From Chrysomallon squamiferum (Eukaryota > Mollusca > Gastropoda > Neomphalida > Peltospiridae), in the NCBI GenBank assembly GCA_012295275.1, contig CM022668.1, positions 14,913,391-14,950,890 of the forward strand: a DNA stretch of 37,500 bases. The letters are read 5' to 3'. Shown here in pieces: positions 9,394-19,638 of the stretch. Below the pieces are notes generated by a model. The model saw nothing but the letters and a program-made list of their open reading frames with translations, made no database searches and was not told the origin of the DNA. The translations under genes and the position numbers were made by a program. Each line of letters opens with the position of its first letter. The stretch's first letter is position 1.

Positions 9394-9399
9394 CACACG
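9360..9399 (+). repeat. AC array
   Basis: AC units over 40 bp with one G interruption. Confidence 0.9.
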
Positions 9400-9451
9400 T
9401 ACATACGCACATAAATGCCCAAACAAAACATATATATACATACATAGACAC

Positions 9452-9452
9452 A

Positions 9453-9487
<35 letters not shown>

Positions 9488-9585
9488 AAAAAAAATAATT
9501 AAAAAATAATAAAATAATATAAACTGAAATAAAAAAAAAAATAAAAAAAAAAAAAAAAAAAAAAAAAAATAAAAAAAAAAAAGAA
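9452..9585 (+). repeat. AAAT array followed by poly(A)
   Basis: AAAT units at 9452-9487, then A runs at 9543-9569 and 9571-9582. Confidence 0.9.
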
Positions 9586-9725
9586 AGAAAGAATTTAGGT
9601 TGACGGTGTTAGGTCAAAGCTCTCTCTCTCTATCTTTTCAATTAAATACCCCAAACTGCGATTCTGATGACTCGCACACTACGCCAAATTCGTTCCTATC
9701 AAATTCGTACGCACCGCTGTGAATC

Positions 9726-9733
9726 TGACGTCA
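9726..9733. promoter_or_regulatory. CRE octamer TGACGTCA
   Basis: Exact CREB/ATF palindrome within the 9.6-10.0 kb island. Confidence 0.35.
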
Positions 9734-9874
9734 TAACAGCTGAAATTACGTCTCACAAATTAGTAAAGATCCAATAAGTAAAAATGTGTAGACAAATTAA
9801 ACAGCGACTACGGAGGGTCGTTGCCTTTTAGGGTCTGCGTGTGTCTCTACTGGGATATGTACCGTTACAGATGT

Positions 9875-9925
9875 TACCTGCCACAGGTACACGTAGAACA
9901 GAGGTACCTGTTAATTAAACAGGTA
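9875..9925. promoter_or_regulatory. two inverted CAGGTA pairs
   Basis: TACCTG-CCA-CAGGTA at 9875-9889, then TACCTGTT-AATTA-AACAGGTA at 9905-9925. CAGGTA is the Snail/ZEB-type E-box core (established knowledge). The second pair has an 8-bp perfect stem. Structure or paired binding sites are both possible. Confidence 0.35.
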
Positions 9926-10030
9926 GAAATTCAGCCAGAAATGTTTGGAATTCACCGGTTATTGTTTTGACTTGACCATCTCAAATATGTTACGTGATTT
10001 TCTTAATATGTACTTCTGATAATTGAAAAT

Positions 10031-10175
10031 TTTACTAACTTTCAATTTTTTTATTTTATTTTTTTTTTTTATAAATTGTTATTGGCAACTAATCTTTGCT
10101 AAAAATAAATTATAACGATATTTTCCGAAAATGTCTTCATCAGCATTTCTAGATTTTTTTTTTTTTTATCCCTTT
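10031..10175. other. AT-rich stretch with T runs
   Basis: Unique AT-rich sequence with T runs near 10060 and 10155. Nothing recognised. Confidence 0.5.
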
Positions 10176-10560
10176 TACTCGTAGTGGAAGTTGGTTCATT
10201 AATAGTAGTTGTAGCAGTATTAATAGCAATAGATTTAGCTTTTGTACTGGTAGAAATAGTAGTAGTAGTAAATTTATTATTTTTAGCAATAGTACTGGTA
10301 TTGGTGGCATATATGGTATTGATGGTAGAAGTAGTAATGCCATTAGTAGCAACAATAATAATATCAGTAGTAATCGTTGTTTTAGCAGAAGCAGTAACAA
10401 CAACAGTATGTTACAATAGGAATAGCAGAGTTACCAACAGCAGTATTTGTTGTGGTTGTAGTAGTAGCACCATGCTTATCAGTCGTGGTAGTATTAGTTC
10501 TATTTGTAGCTGTAGCAGTAGTAACAACAACAGAAACGTATTTGCATTTATAACAAAATA
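10176..10560 (+). repeat. degenerate GTA/GCA/AAT trinucleotide block
   Basis: Three-base periodic text (TAGTAG, GCAGTA, AATAGT). It keeps a 125-codon valine-rich frame open at 10184-10561, as well as leucine-rich minus frames. Hydrophobicity follows from the repeat, so no protein is called. Confidence 0.75.
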
Positions 10561-10609
10561 GATTTTACAATACGGCAGTACTACAGTGTCCATATAAAAA
10601 AAAATGAAA

Positions 10610-10772
10610 GTATTCGCTGGAGTAACATGTGGGTTATATAATTCGTAGGAGTAACCCTTTATGATAGCATTTGTAATAACACATAGATATTAGTATTCGC
10701 TGGAGTAACTAACTAGGGGGTGATGATATTCGTAGGAGTAACCCTTGGATGTAGTTTTCGTAGGAGTAACCA
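10610..10772 (+). repeat. array of TTCG-TAGGAGTAACC motifs
   Basis: GTATTCGCTGGAGTAAC at 10610-10626 and 10693-10709 alternates with ATTCGTAGGAGTAACCC at 10641-10657 and 10728-10744, plus TTCGTAGGAGTAACC ending at 10772. The pairs recur at about 83-87 bp, giving a diverged dimeric repeat. The core TGTAGGAGTAACCC occurs once more at 26036-26049. Confidence 0.75.
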
Positions 10773-10779
10773 TGGATGA

Positions 10780-11670
10780 TAGAACGCGTGGATGACATTT
10801 AACTAAGAATGATTGTGTGTCAAAGTATCTGTTGGTGTCTTGTGTGCTTGCTCCAGATAAGATGTGTGTGTGTTTAGTTTATGTTGCATCTGACACTGAG
10901 ACGAGGCCTTTTTTAGGATAATAACTGATATTTATTTATAGTTTTTAAAAAATCACACGATATACCTGTCAGAGGTATGTAAATATACATGTATATAGGA
11001 ACATACATAAACAGGAACTAACTAACAAACCTATGTACGTATTTAGTAGGTACACACACACAGACACACACACACACAAATACAAACGTATGAAATAAAT
11101 GTAAGAAATAACTACAAATGTAAGTATTTAAATTAAGAGAAAACGAAATAACCAAATAAATAGACACGTTACACACACACATACACACATACATACGCAC
11201 GCATATATAAATGGACAGATAAACAGACGAAGAGACATAAGACAAATATAAAGATAGACAGATTTAAAAATTAATAAACATTTCAGTCTTAGCAACGAAT
11301 AGCGGAGAACAAAAAGACAGACATGTAAACGAGACGGAAGGAGAAATGATTAACATGAATAATTCATTTGGCACGATGTATGTTATAAACTTTTATAAAC
11401 TAAAGTGAACAACACAAAATAATGTTTATCTTAACAACAGTGTACGGAACTATCAATAAAAACTACTGAACTGTATTGCTATGAAGACAGTTTTTATGAT
11501 AATATTTTTCTTTTCTGAACAAAATAATGTACCACATTTCTTGGTGAATACAAAACGGTCCCAAGCATTAGCGAGAGAAGAAATTTTTTTTATTTAGCGC
11601 TTCCTAAAATAGATTTTATTTTGAAAATCCACACACTTACCTTTTATTCCGTATCTATTGATACAGTAAA
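10780..11670. other. unique AT-rich stretch with short AC/TA repeats
   Basis: Small AC units at 11050-11078 and 11171-11190, otherwise unique. No gene recognised over about 890 bp. Confidence 0.5.

Positions 11671-11671
<1 letters not shown>

Positions 11672-11703
<32 letters not shown>
11672..11703 (+). repeat. poly(A) run, 32 bases
   Basis: Uninterrupted A run. Confidence 0.9.
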
Positions 11704-11707
<4 letters not shown>

Positions 11708-12190
11708 TTACAATTTTCACCTGTCGTTTAATTAACGCTATAATCAAAATTTCAAAATCCTTGATTTATTTATTTTAAAAATAAATAATATTATAAATAG
11801 ATTATTTGTTCTTTTGCAACGTGCAAATTATATTTCTGTTAAAAAAAAACAACAACAAAAAAAACAACAACATCTTTACGAAAATTCTTGCGATAACTGT
11901 AATCTTCCTTCGCTAATTTGAACCTGCAGTTACCAAAGTATTGTTTATTTATTTAAGACCACTAATAACGATAGCGTCTTTGCGTAACGGTGTCGCTCCC
12001 CCCACCCCCACACTCAACCCCACCCCCTCCGTCACTCACACGTTACCACCCAGACGTTCATGCATTGACAACGGTACGGTAAAGTATTTTTTTCTTTACT
12101 TACGTATCTAGAACTTCGATGACCACGTCTGAAAGTGTTTTCTTTCTTCGGCAAATTCATTCCCTGTATGCAACCAGCTGGTACAATAAT
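11704..12190. other. unique stretch with C-rich motif
   Basis: AT-rich to 11980, then a C-rich patch and balanced unique sequence to 12190. No gene recognised. Confidence 0.45.
11998..12027 (-). other. possible G-quadruplex motif
   Basis: On the minus strand there are four G runs of 4 to 6, separated by loops of 1, 8 and 1 bases (C runs at 11998-12003, 12005-12009, 12018-12021 and 12023-12027 on plus). This satisfies the usual quadruplex pattern. Confidence 0.5.
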
Positions 12191-12224
12191 GTTTAAATAA
12201 AAAAAAAAAGGAAAGCTTAATCAG

Positions 12225-12239
12225 AAAAAAAAAAAAAAA

Positions 12240-12280
<41 letters not shown>

Positions 12281-12340
12281 CTGCCAAATTAATTAATTAA
12301 TCATTCACTGTTTTGGAAAAAAAAAAAAAAAAAAAAATTA
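12225..12340 (+). repeat. poly(A) cluster
   Basis: A runs at 12225-12242, 12245-12278 (34 bases) and about 12318-12337, separated by short AT-rich unique text. Confidence 0.9.
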
Positions 12341-12735
12341 AAGCGTTTAATTTGACCTCAAGGTCAAAGGTCAGTTATTCCGTTATGCCAAAGCAAGCGT
12401 CGGCTTGTTGAGAATAGAGACGGAAATATGTAGGTGCTGTAAATTCCTCCTTTATATTTTTTTTTTATTTTTTTTTTTTTTTAAAATTTTTTTTTTTTTT
12501 TACTCTTTTACAATAATCATCTCGTTCCACAACTGTTTTTTCTCAAGAGAGAAGAAAAAAAAAAAAAAAAAAATAAAAAAAAAAAAAAAAAAGTGGATAG
12601 CCCCCGTCGCACTATTTTTTGATGCACTATCATTTCCTGTGGCTGTGTGAGTGGGTTCTATTGCTCCGATTTAGTTTCACTATCATAAAACAGAACCGTC
12701 TGCTGGTAAGCAGCCAAAATCTATTTGGTTTATTC
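12341..12735. other. short unique islands between homopolymer runs
   Basis: Unique text at 12341-12455 and 12593-12738, with T runs at about 12459-12500 and A runs at about 12550-12592. No gene recognised. Confidence 0.5.

Positions 12736-12738
<3 letters not shown>

Positions 12739-12782
<44 letters not shown>
12739..12782 (+). repeat. poly(A) run, 44 bases
   Basis: The longest uninterrupted homopolymer in the window. Confidence 0.9.
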
Positions 12783-12786
<4 letters not shown>

Positions 12787-13018
12787 GGCGAATTAAGTAT
12801 CTTGGCTAGAACCTAAGTGCGGAGCTAGCTGTGGTCTATGTATGTAGGTATGTGTATTACGTTTCAGTGTAGGTATTTTTCAGAATGCTTGGAAAATTCT
12901 CACTTTTTGCTACACCTTTAACTCGTTCGTCGAAAGCCGTCTGCCGTGATTTCATTGGACGAAAAGAAGCGTCAGAGTTTTGTGGAAAAGGAGTTCCTGA
13001 AAAGTTTTTGAATTGTAC
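12783..13018. other. unique island
   Basis: Balanced unique sequence with a CCAAT-type box (ATTGG) near 12954 and CpGs around 12925-12970. No gene recognised. Confidence 0.4.
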
Positions 13019-13285
13019 AACAAATAAATAAATAAATGAATAAATAAATAAATAAGTAAATAAATGAATAAATAAGTAAATAAATGAATAAATAAAAATA
13101 TAAATAAATGAATAAATAAGCAAATAAGTAAATAAATGGAAAATAACTATCTGTGAAAGATTTTATGAATATAAGAATGAATGAATAATATATATATAAA
13201 TAAATGAATAAACAATTAAATAAATAAATAAAAGTGAACAAAGAAAGAAACAAAACAATAAACAAACAAACAAACAAACAAGGAA
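13019..13285 (+). repeat. AAAT/AATG and AAAC tetranucleotide block
   Basis: AAAT units with ATGA and AGTA variants at 13019-13138, more AAAT units at about 13195-13232, AAAC units at about 13258-13281. Tyr/Phe/Ile-rich minus frames are repeat translations. Confidence 0.85.
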
Positions 13286-13494
13286 ATAAATAAATTACAA
13301 ATAAATCTAAGTAAATTTCTGTATGATTTACCAATGACTACTTTATAAAGTTTAGCAATAATAAATTCACTTGTATACCAGTTGAAACTTGTTAGTTTTT
13401 GTGTTATTGTCTTATTCGCTACTAATGACGTAATATCATTATTTTCTTTGTGACGTCATATGCAGGGTATTTTTGAGTTTTCTTTTCTTGAGAG

Positions 13495-13496
<2 letters not shown>
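13286..13496. other. unique AT-rich stretch
   Basis: Contains one CRE octamer at 13451-13458. Otherwise nothing recognised. Confidence 0.45.
13451..13458. promoter_or_regulatory. CRE octamer TGACGTCA
   Basis: Exact CREB/ATF palindrome just left of a CT array. Confidence 0.3.

Positions 13497-13538
<42 letters not shown>
13497..13538 (+). repeat. CT array
   Basis: Pure CT over 42 bp. Confidence 0.95.
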
Positions 13539-13543
<5 letters not shown>

Positions 13544-13840
13544 TAAATGTCTCTCAGAAAAACATAAATGTACAGTATAATGCATTCTGTGTGTGGGCAT
13601 TTATGCTGTATTAGACAACAAACACATACCGCTGTTTATATGCAAATATGCGGAAGTATAGGCTGACACTAAAATATCAGAAATTCATATTAAAATTCTT
13701 CTGTTTTTATCGTGTATTTTTTTTTCAAATATATCCAGAAAACACTATACAGCTTTCTTTCTTTCTTTATTTCTTTTTTCTTTATCATAATCATCTTCTT
13801 CTTTTCATTGTTCTGTTATTGATGTTTTTGTTGTTGTTAT
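13539..13840. other. unique AT-rich stretch
   Basis: Unique sequence passing into T-rich text. Nothing recognised. Confidence 0.5.
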
Positions 13841-13842
13841 TA

Positions 13843-13844
13843 TA

Positions 13845-13938
<94 letters not shown>
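13843..13938 (+). repeat. long ATT array
   Basis: Near-pure ATT/TTA over about 95 bp followed by a T run. Confidence 0.95.
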
Positions 13939-13959
13939 TTTTTTTTTTTATTATTATTA

Positions 13960-14320
13960 AATTCTTAATGTTATTTTTGGAACAACAAACAAACAAAGAA
14001 ACAAATACATCATATTATAACGATCAAAATAAAACGAAAATACGAAATTATGAAAAAGGAAACTAATACTGACGAATATTTTGTATAATCCGGGAACGAA
14101 AAATGAAAACAATTAAAACGAAAAAATTACTTAAATCGGCAGTTTAGATTTTTCAGTAGTTTCAAGAATATTACTTTCAGATTTTTGATTATTTCAAAAA
14201 TAAATTGTTTGAAAATGTAAAAATTAAAATTTTGTTTTCTAAATGATGGATATTTGATTATAAATTATTAGGCTATACATTGTACAGAGGGTAATATTTT
14301 ATGAACCAGATGAAATAATA
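13960..14320. other. unique AT-rich stretch with a 33-bp diverged repeat
   Basis: AGATTTTT blocks at about 14145 and 14178 with matching flanks (AGTTTCAAGAATA against ATTTCAAAAATA) suggest two diverged 33-bp copies. The rest is unique. Confidence 0.4.
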
Positions 14321-14324
14321 TAAC

Positions 14325-14443
<119 letters not shown>

Positions 14444-14608
14444 CCAGACATTTGGTAATGTACTTTTAAACACCTGTATCTAATATAGATCCAATATGCA
14501 TCACTCACATTACGCATGCATTACATATTTCCAGGATTAACACGTTTCATCTCAGTAAACACCCACCAAATTTTTTTTTAAAACTAGTTCCATGCAGAAA
14601 TCCATGAC

Positions 14609-14609
<1 letters not shown>

Positions 14610-14669
<60 letters not shown>
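14610..14669 (+). repeat. AC array joined to poly(A)
   Basis: AC units to 14649, then about 20 A's. Confidence 0.95.
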
Positions 14670-15105
14670 TCATCAGTTCTGTTTTAATTAAAACATCTTC
14701 TACATATGCACCAAGGTTGTTTTTTGCACGTGTTTTTGATAAAATATTTTTTTTTTTATCTAAACCAAAGTTTGGCCAAATCCTCGCCAAATACTGATAA
14801 AATAATAAAAAAAAAAAAAAAAAAAATAAAAAAATAAAAAAATTTGAGTTTTCAGTAACGCCCCGATTTTTTTATAAATAGAAATATTTTTGGGTTTTTG
14901 GTTTTTTGGTTTTAAAGGCTGAACTGAAAAGATTTCATGTAATAAAACTGTTGTTGGCCCATTTTTATCGTCACTATTATTGCGTTCTGTTTTCTTTTTC
15001 TTTTCACAGTTTTTCGTTATCCTTATATTTTGTAATATTTTAGCAAATTTATTATTTTCAAATATCTGGATGACCTGCATACAATAAAACAATTCAGATT
15101 ACAGA
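14670..15105. other. unique AT-rich stretch
   Basis: Contains A runs at about 14809-14826 and a GGTTTTTGG-type T/G-rich patch near 14890. No gene recognised. Confidence 0.5.
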
Positions 15106-15109
15106 ATAT

Positions 15110-15171
15110 TTACTACTACTACTACTACTACTACTCTATTATTATTATTACTGTTGTTGTTGTTGTCGTTG

Positions 15172-15205
<34 letters not shown>

Positions 15206-15344
15206 CATTATTATTATTATATATTATTATTATTATATATTATTACTATTATTTGTATAATTATTACTATTACTGTTATTATTATTACTATTATTATTTT
15301 TTTTTTGTATTATTATTGTTATTATTATTTTAATATTATTGTTG

Positions 15345-15382
<38 letters not shown>

Positions 15383-15475
15383 GGTGTTTAGTTGTTGTTA
15401 TTTTCATTGTTGTATGTTTTTTTTTTTTTTGTTTTTTTTGTTATCATATCATCACCACCATTTATTTAATTATTT
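15110..15475 (+). repeat. ACT, TTA and TTG trinucleotide block
   Basis: ACT units at 15112-15134, then interrupted TTA/TTG/ATT to about 15385, followed by T runs. Confidence 0.85.
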
Positions 15476-15479
15476 AATT

Positions 15480-16117
15480 TTCTATTTTCTTCTACTGCAA
15501 ACACTTTATAGAACGATAACATATATATATATAACTATAATTAAATATATTAAAGTAAAAAATATTACTAAAACTATAACGCTTGGCTACATCAAAACGA
15601 ATTCGGATATTCATTACTAACATACTAGTTGTTTCTCAGAAACACAAAACTGTACAATAACTTATGAATTAACATAATTTATGCGGGATACGTCATCATG
15701 CCGTACATGTACTTGACTGTAATAAATAAAAACAGTAAACTTGCAAGCTTACTTAATATATTTGGTTTGTTAGTTTGTACTAGTGTGTGTAGACATATTG
15801 ATGGTATGTATGATATATTTCTAATATAATTAAGAACAGTATTTCAGATGAAAATAACATTTGAAAGCGAAGGATAACAAACATCTTTTTTGTGATCTTT
15901 ATTATTTTTCCTTCTCATGAATTTTTGTTTTTTTTTTTCGTATTTTTAAAGAAATTTCATATAAGTAACATTGTGATGTAAATTATTATTATTGTAATAA
16001 TGATCATAATAATAACTATTAATTTATTCATTAATTTATTTATTTATCTTTTTACCATATTATTATTATTTTTTGAATTAATTAATTAACTAAATAATTA
16101 ATAATTTTATTAAGGTA

Positions 16118-16120
<3 letters not shown>
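15480..16120. other. about 640 bp of unique AT-rich sequence
   Basis: Short TA runs near 15522 and T runs near 15930. No gene or element recognised. Confidence 0.5.
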
Positions 16121-16122
<2 letters not shown>

Positions 16123-16172
<50 letters not shown>

Positions 16173-16260
16173 TATATATAATGATGATGATGATAATAAT
16201 CATGATATTAACAATAATAATGATACTACTACTACTAATAATAATAATGATGACAATAAT
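16123..16260 (+). repeat. AAT array with GAT/ACT tail
   Basis: Pure AAT at 16123-16170, TA at about 16170-16180, then GAT, AAT and ACT units to 16260. Confidence 0.9.
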
Positions 16261-16288
16261 ATTATCATCATCATTATAATATTACTTT

Positions 16289-16422
16289 TAACGATTAAAA
16301 CTAGTCCATGAAAATAATAATAAAAATAATAATAATAATAATGATGATGATGATGATGATGATCATCATCATCATCATGGAAATATCATCATTAGTATAA
16401 CGACTAAAACGTGTCCATGAAA
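16289..16422 (+). repeat. 109-bp direct duplication
   Basis: TAACGAYTAAAAC plus GTCCATGAAA occurs at 16289-16313 and 16398-16422, each preceded by ATCATCATT-type text. Confidence 0.7.
16347..16378. repeat. 32-bp perfect palindrome of ATG/CAT units
   Basis: An array of ATG units turns into CAT units at a central GATC (16361-16364). Every base from 16347 to 16378 pairs with its mirror position, so the strand can fold into a loopless cruciform arm. Confidence 0.85.
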
Positions 16423-16780
16423 AAAAAATTAAAACATTATCCTCATTTTATCACATTCTCTATAATAAAAGTAAATTTTGGTAAAGACCAATAAATATAT
16501 CAAATTTTGAATAACTACATTTCAGATGCAATAAATGACATAATTAAAATATCTTAGGTGCAGTATGTCTTGAAATCACAGTAGATTTTATCAGTAATTA
16601 TGACATATTAAATAGAATTTTACCGTATTTTATCAGCAAAATGTGACGTATTTCAAAAACGATAATTTTTTTTATCATTCCTCATGACATGTTACGTAAA
16701 ATACGTTTACATAATTCCAAAACGTTATCAGTAAAAAATGACAAATTGGTAGATAATATACTGTATTATGTTAAACGCAA
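16423..16780 (+). repeat. unique AT-rich DNA with three diverged TTATCAG repeats
   Basis: TTATCAGYAA followed by TGAC and ATT recurs at 16586-16609, 16628-16652 and 16723-16747. The copies are diverged and unevenly spaced. Confidence 0.4.
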
Positions 16781-16782
16781 CT

Positions 16783-16934
<152 letters not shown>

Positions 16935-16939
16935 TTATA

Positions 16940-17600
16940 TTACATCAGTAAGTAATACTAGATTTTAATAACAGTATCTCTTTTTTCTATAATAACATCT
17001 GAATTTGAAGCCGATTAATATTAACATTAGAATGTATTCAGGTGTTGTTAAATGAATGTTTATTACTTTCAGCTGCTCATATTGAAGGAATATTCTGTTT
17101 GGTAGCTTATATTGTCTTAAATTATGTCTCTGTGTGTGTGTTTGTGTGTGTATGTGTGTGCGTGTGTGGTTGTATGAATATAATTTATCTACATATCTAT
17201 ATAATCTATAGCTGTATTAACATCTATATATTTATGATATAAACAATAATGTTACTTCATGAAATTAACAATTCATATAAATCAACATTTGTATTAGAAG
17301 AAATTACAAAAGGTGTAGAAAATAAAGTTATTATTTGTCATAGCTGATTTCGACTTAATTCCCATGAATATAACTAAAGTGAAATCGTACATTGGTGAAT
17401 GATATGGTCAGATATTCTAGTACATTTCGTGTTAATGGAAATTATATTTCTGTTTATGTTTATTTGCTTCTTGCTTTCTTTCTTTGTTCTGAGATATAAA
17501 TACCAAACAGTTAATAAAACTGAGAATGTTAGCAAGCAAATAAATACTGAAATTAACCATAATATTGTTTTATGTTTTGATATTTAAATAAGCATAAAAA
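16940..17600. other. about 660 bp of unique AT-rich sequence
   Basis: A small interrupted GT patch lies at 17130-17170. A 62-codon frame at 17399-17587 is unrecognised and not called. Confidence 0.5.
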
Positions 17601-17880
17601 CAAAATAAAAATAAAATAAAAAAAAAAAAAAAATCCGTTTAGAGTACTCCAACTTACGACCAGTTTAAAAATTTAGACCTCAAATCTTTAAGTTAAAAAT
17701 CGCACAAAGAAAAGAAAAGAAAAGAAAAGAAAGAGAAAATCTCAACCGATTTTTATGTCTCTTTATCTCTTTGTCTTTCCCTCTGACCATTTCTTCATTT
17801 TTATTTTTATTGTTCTTTTTATTTCACCTTTTTACTGCTTCCTTTAACATGTCGTAAAAATAAAACGTCTCTTTGCCATA
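17601..17880. other. A-rich and AAAAG repeats, then T-rich text
   Basis: A run around 17618-17633, AAAAG units at 17704-17735, pyrimidine-rich text at 17755-17850. Confidence 0.6.
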
Positions 17881-18290
17881 AACCGGTCTGGCCAGCATCA
17901 GCACGCGCGGAACTCTAGACCGAGCGTTTCCCAGTTGTTGCGTATCCAAGCGCTGCCGTTACTGGGCGACAGGCATGCTGGGAATGCTTGTAAACAGGCC
18001 CCTCGGTTACCAGTCGATCCACGTGTTTTACAACCAACGTGACATTTTAAAATCCTTGATTATTGTCGTGAGTACTGCATCCCGCGCTATTCGGAGCCAA
18101 ATACGTGCGCGGTTCAGTGAAGATACATTGACCAGGAATAAAACGCGTTTTGTGGCCATAAAACTGACCCCGATGGTGTCACGGGTAAAGAATGGAAGTG
18201 AAAACCAGGGATCGAAAAACCCGTAATCAGCCGCGTAAACGAGATGATTTGCTGAGGTGAAGGTCGCGACTGCCTGCGTGATTCTGGGGT
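17880..18290. promoter_or_regulatory. CpG-rich promoter-like island
   Basis: I count about 34 CpGs in some 410 bp, far denser than the surroundings. It holds GGCATGCTGGGAA at 17972-17984, whose reverse complement fits the Staf/ZNF143 core YWCCCANMATSCM, and an E-box CACGTG at 18020-18025. A donor-like GAG/GTGAAG lies near 18256. An 83-codon frame at 17975-18226 resembles no protein I know. A promoter with a non-coding first exon is the reading I favour. An enhancer is also possible. Confidence 0.4.
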
Positions 18291-18327
18291 TTTGGTGAAT
18301 GAAGAAGTTTTAATAAATGTTTGATTG

Positions 18328-18330
<3 letters not shown>

Positions 18331-18414
<84 letters not shown>

Positions 18415-18440
18415 GTCTCTGTCTGTCTATCTGTCTCTCT
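18331..18440 (+). repeat. CT array with CTGT tail
   Basis: Pure CT at 18331-18408 (78 bp), then CTGT/CTCT units to about 18440. Confidence 0.95.
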
Positions 18441-18547
18441 CTTTACATATTTTAAAATATTCCCCATGATTAGTATTTAATTATAATAAATTAACAAAAA
18501 TAAAACTGATGATAAAATTTATACAGTTTGTTCTTCTTTTTCTTTTT

Positions 18548-18555
18548 TGACGTCA
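18548..18555. promoter_or_regulatory. CRE octamer TGACGTCA
   Basis: Exact CREB/ATF palindrome in AT-rich DNA left of an AAT/AAG array. Confidence 0.25.
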
Positions 18556-18589
18556 TCTTGAAGATAGAAATATAAAAAAGATGAAACAA

Positions 18590-18662
18590 CAATAATAATA
18601 ATAATAATAATAATAATAAGAAGAAGAAGAAGAAAAAGAAGAAGAAGAAGAAGAAGAAGAAG
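18590..18662 (+). repeat. AAT array joined to AAG array
   Basis: AAT at 18590-18618 and AAG at 18618-18662. Confidence 0.95.
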
Positions 18663-18741
18663 TAAAAGTATCTGATTAAACTGAAAATAACGGCAATTTT
18701 CAAAGAGCGATCATCACTAGCAAGTATCAGAACATCAACTC

Positions 18742-18769
<28 letters not shown>
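18742..18769 (+). repeat. poly(A) run, 28 bases
   Basis: Uninterrupted A run left of a CpG-richer island. Confidence 0.9.
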
Positions 18770-18772
<3 letters not shown>

Positions 18773-18859
18773 TATTCCGCACCTCTTTTCATACATCAAC
18801 AAAATAATTATCATAAAATTAAACGAAAACAAGTAAGATAAGGGACTATTTAATTACAG

Positions 18860-19130
18860 AGATTATTTGTATTCGTCCGCGTCGTTAGCAAACTGTAGAT
18901 ACTGTTTTCTAAACATTATCATTTGTTTTTCGGCGAGGCGAGTTGATGCCACTGTTTGTCATAACACTGCCGCAAATTCGACGCAGATAGCTAAAACTGT
19001 AGCCGTCGTGAATCCCAGCGTGTTTGTCAACGTAACACCAGCCGTTTGAAGTCGTCGGAGACTTAGCCGACGTCGGTTTTAACCCGCAGAAATGATAAGC
19101 CGTAGAAACGATAATTTTTGGTTTCCCAAA
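18860..19130. other. CpG-richer unique island with hairpin
   Basis: Many CpGs (TCCGCGTCG, GCGAGGCGAG, CGACGTCGG). It carries the hairpin at 19053-19072. A 60-codon and a 92-codon frame cross it without any recognised domain. Confidence 0.4.
19053..19072. other. hairpin related to one at 36562-36588
   Basis: CGTCGG (19053-19058) and CCGACG (19067-19072) pair around AGACTTAG. The loop and right arm AGACTTAGCCGACGTC match the second hairpin except for G to A. The partner base there changes from C to T, so pairing is kept. Confidence 0.45.
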
Positions 19131-19194
19131 TCGTCTGTTTAGAAAGTAGTATTGTAATAAACAACGCCTATTATATAGAAATATCAACGTATCT

Positions 19195-19340
19195 ATGTAA
19201 TAACTGTGGTTTTTTTTTTGTTTTTTTTTTTCTTTTGGTTATTACCCTAGTGTGATTGTTTTTATAACACAATATAATTTAGTATTATTATGTATGAATA
19301 ATAATAATAATAATAATAATCATAATAATAATAATAACTT
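19195..19340 (+). repeat. T-rich patch and AAT array
   Basis: GTAATAAC (19197-19204) and GTTATTAC (19238-19245) flank T runs as an inverted pair. AAT units follow at about 19299-19338. Confidence 0.6.
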
Positions 19341-19439
19341 GCAAAAAGGCATACTGTCAAAGGATATGTAATATTATAAATAAATTATACATTAAATTAA
19401 CTTACGTATCTAAATACAGCGACTTATACGTGTGTTTTG

Positions 19440-19505
19440 TCTTTTTATATATATATATATATATATAATTAGTCTGTTGTCTGTCTGTCTGTCTGTATGT
19501 TTGTC
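19440..19505 (+). repeat. AT and CTGT short arrays
   Basis: TA units at about 19446-19467 and CTGT units at about 19478-19497. Confidence 0.75.
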
Positions 19506-19577
19506 TGTTTTGTTTTGGTTTATGTACTTTTTTTTGTTTCTTCTTCGTGTTTTAGATTTAATTATCATCATATTTTG

Positions 19578-19601
19578 CAAATAAAATAAAATAAAATAAT
19601 A

Positions 19602-19638
<37 letters not shown>

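Larger units (their letters stand above)
9600..10030. other. CpG-richer unique island
   Basis: Balanced unique sequence with CGCACACTACGCC, GTACGCACCGC and GCGACTACGG words, a CRE and two CAGGTA hairpins. Likely regulatory. No coding product recognised. Confidence 0.4.

Noticed and set aside
10184-10561. 125-codon valine-rich hydrophobic frame resembling membrane segments
   Set aside because: It lies on degenerate GTA/GCA repeats, and the minus strand is open too. The hydrophobicity is produced by the repeat.
17975-18226. 83-codon frame across the CpG-rich island
   Set aside because: No recognisable domain. High GC lowers stop frequency, so an open frame is not surprising.
18548-18555. Calling each CRE octamer a functional promoter element
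   Set aside because: The octamer alone shows only a potential binding site. Function is inferred from clustering and kept at low confidence.
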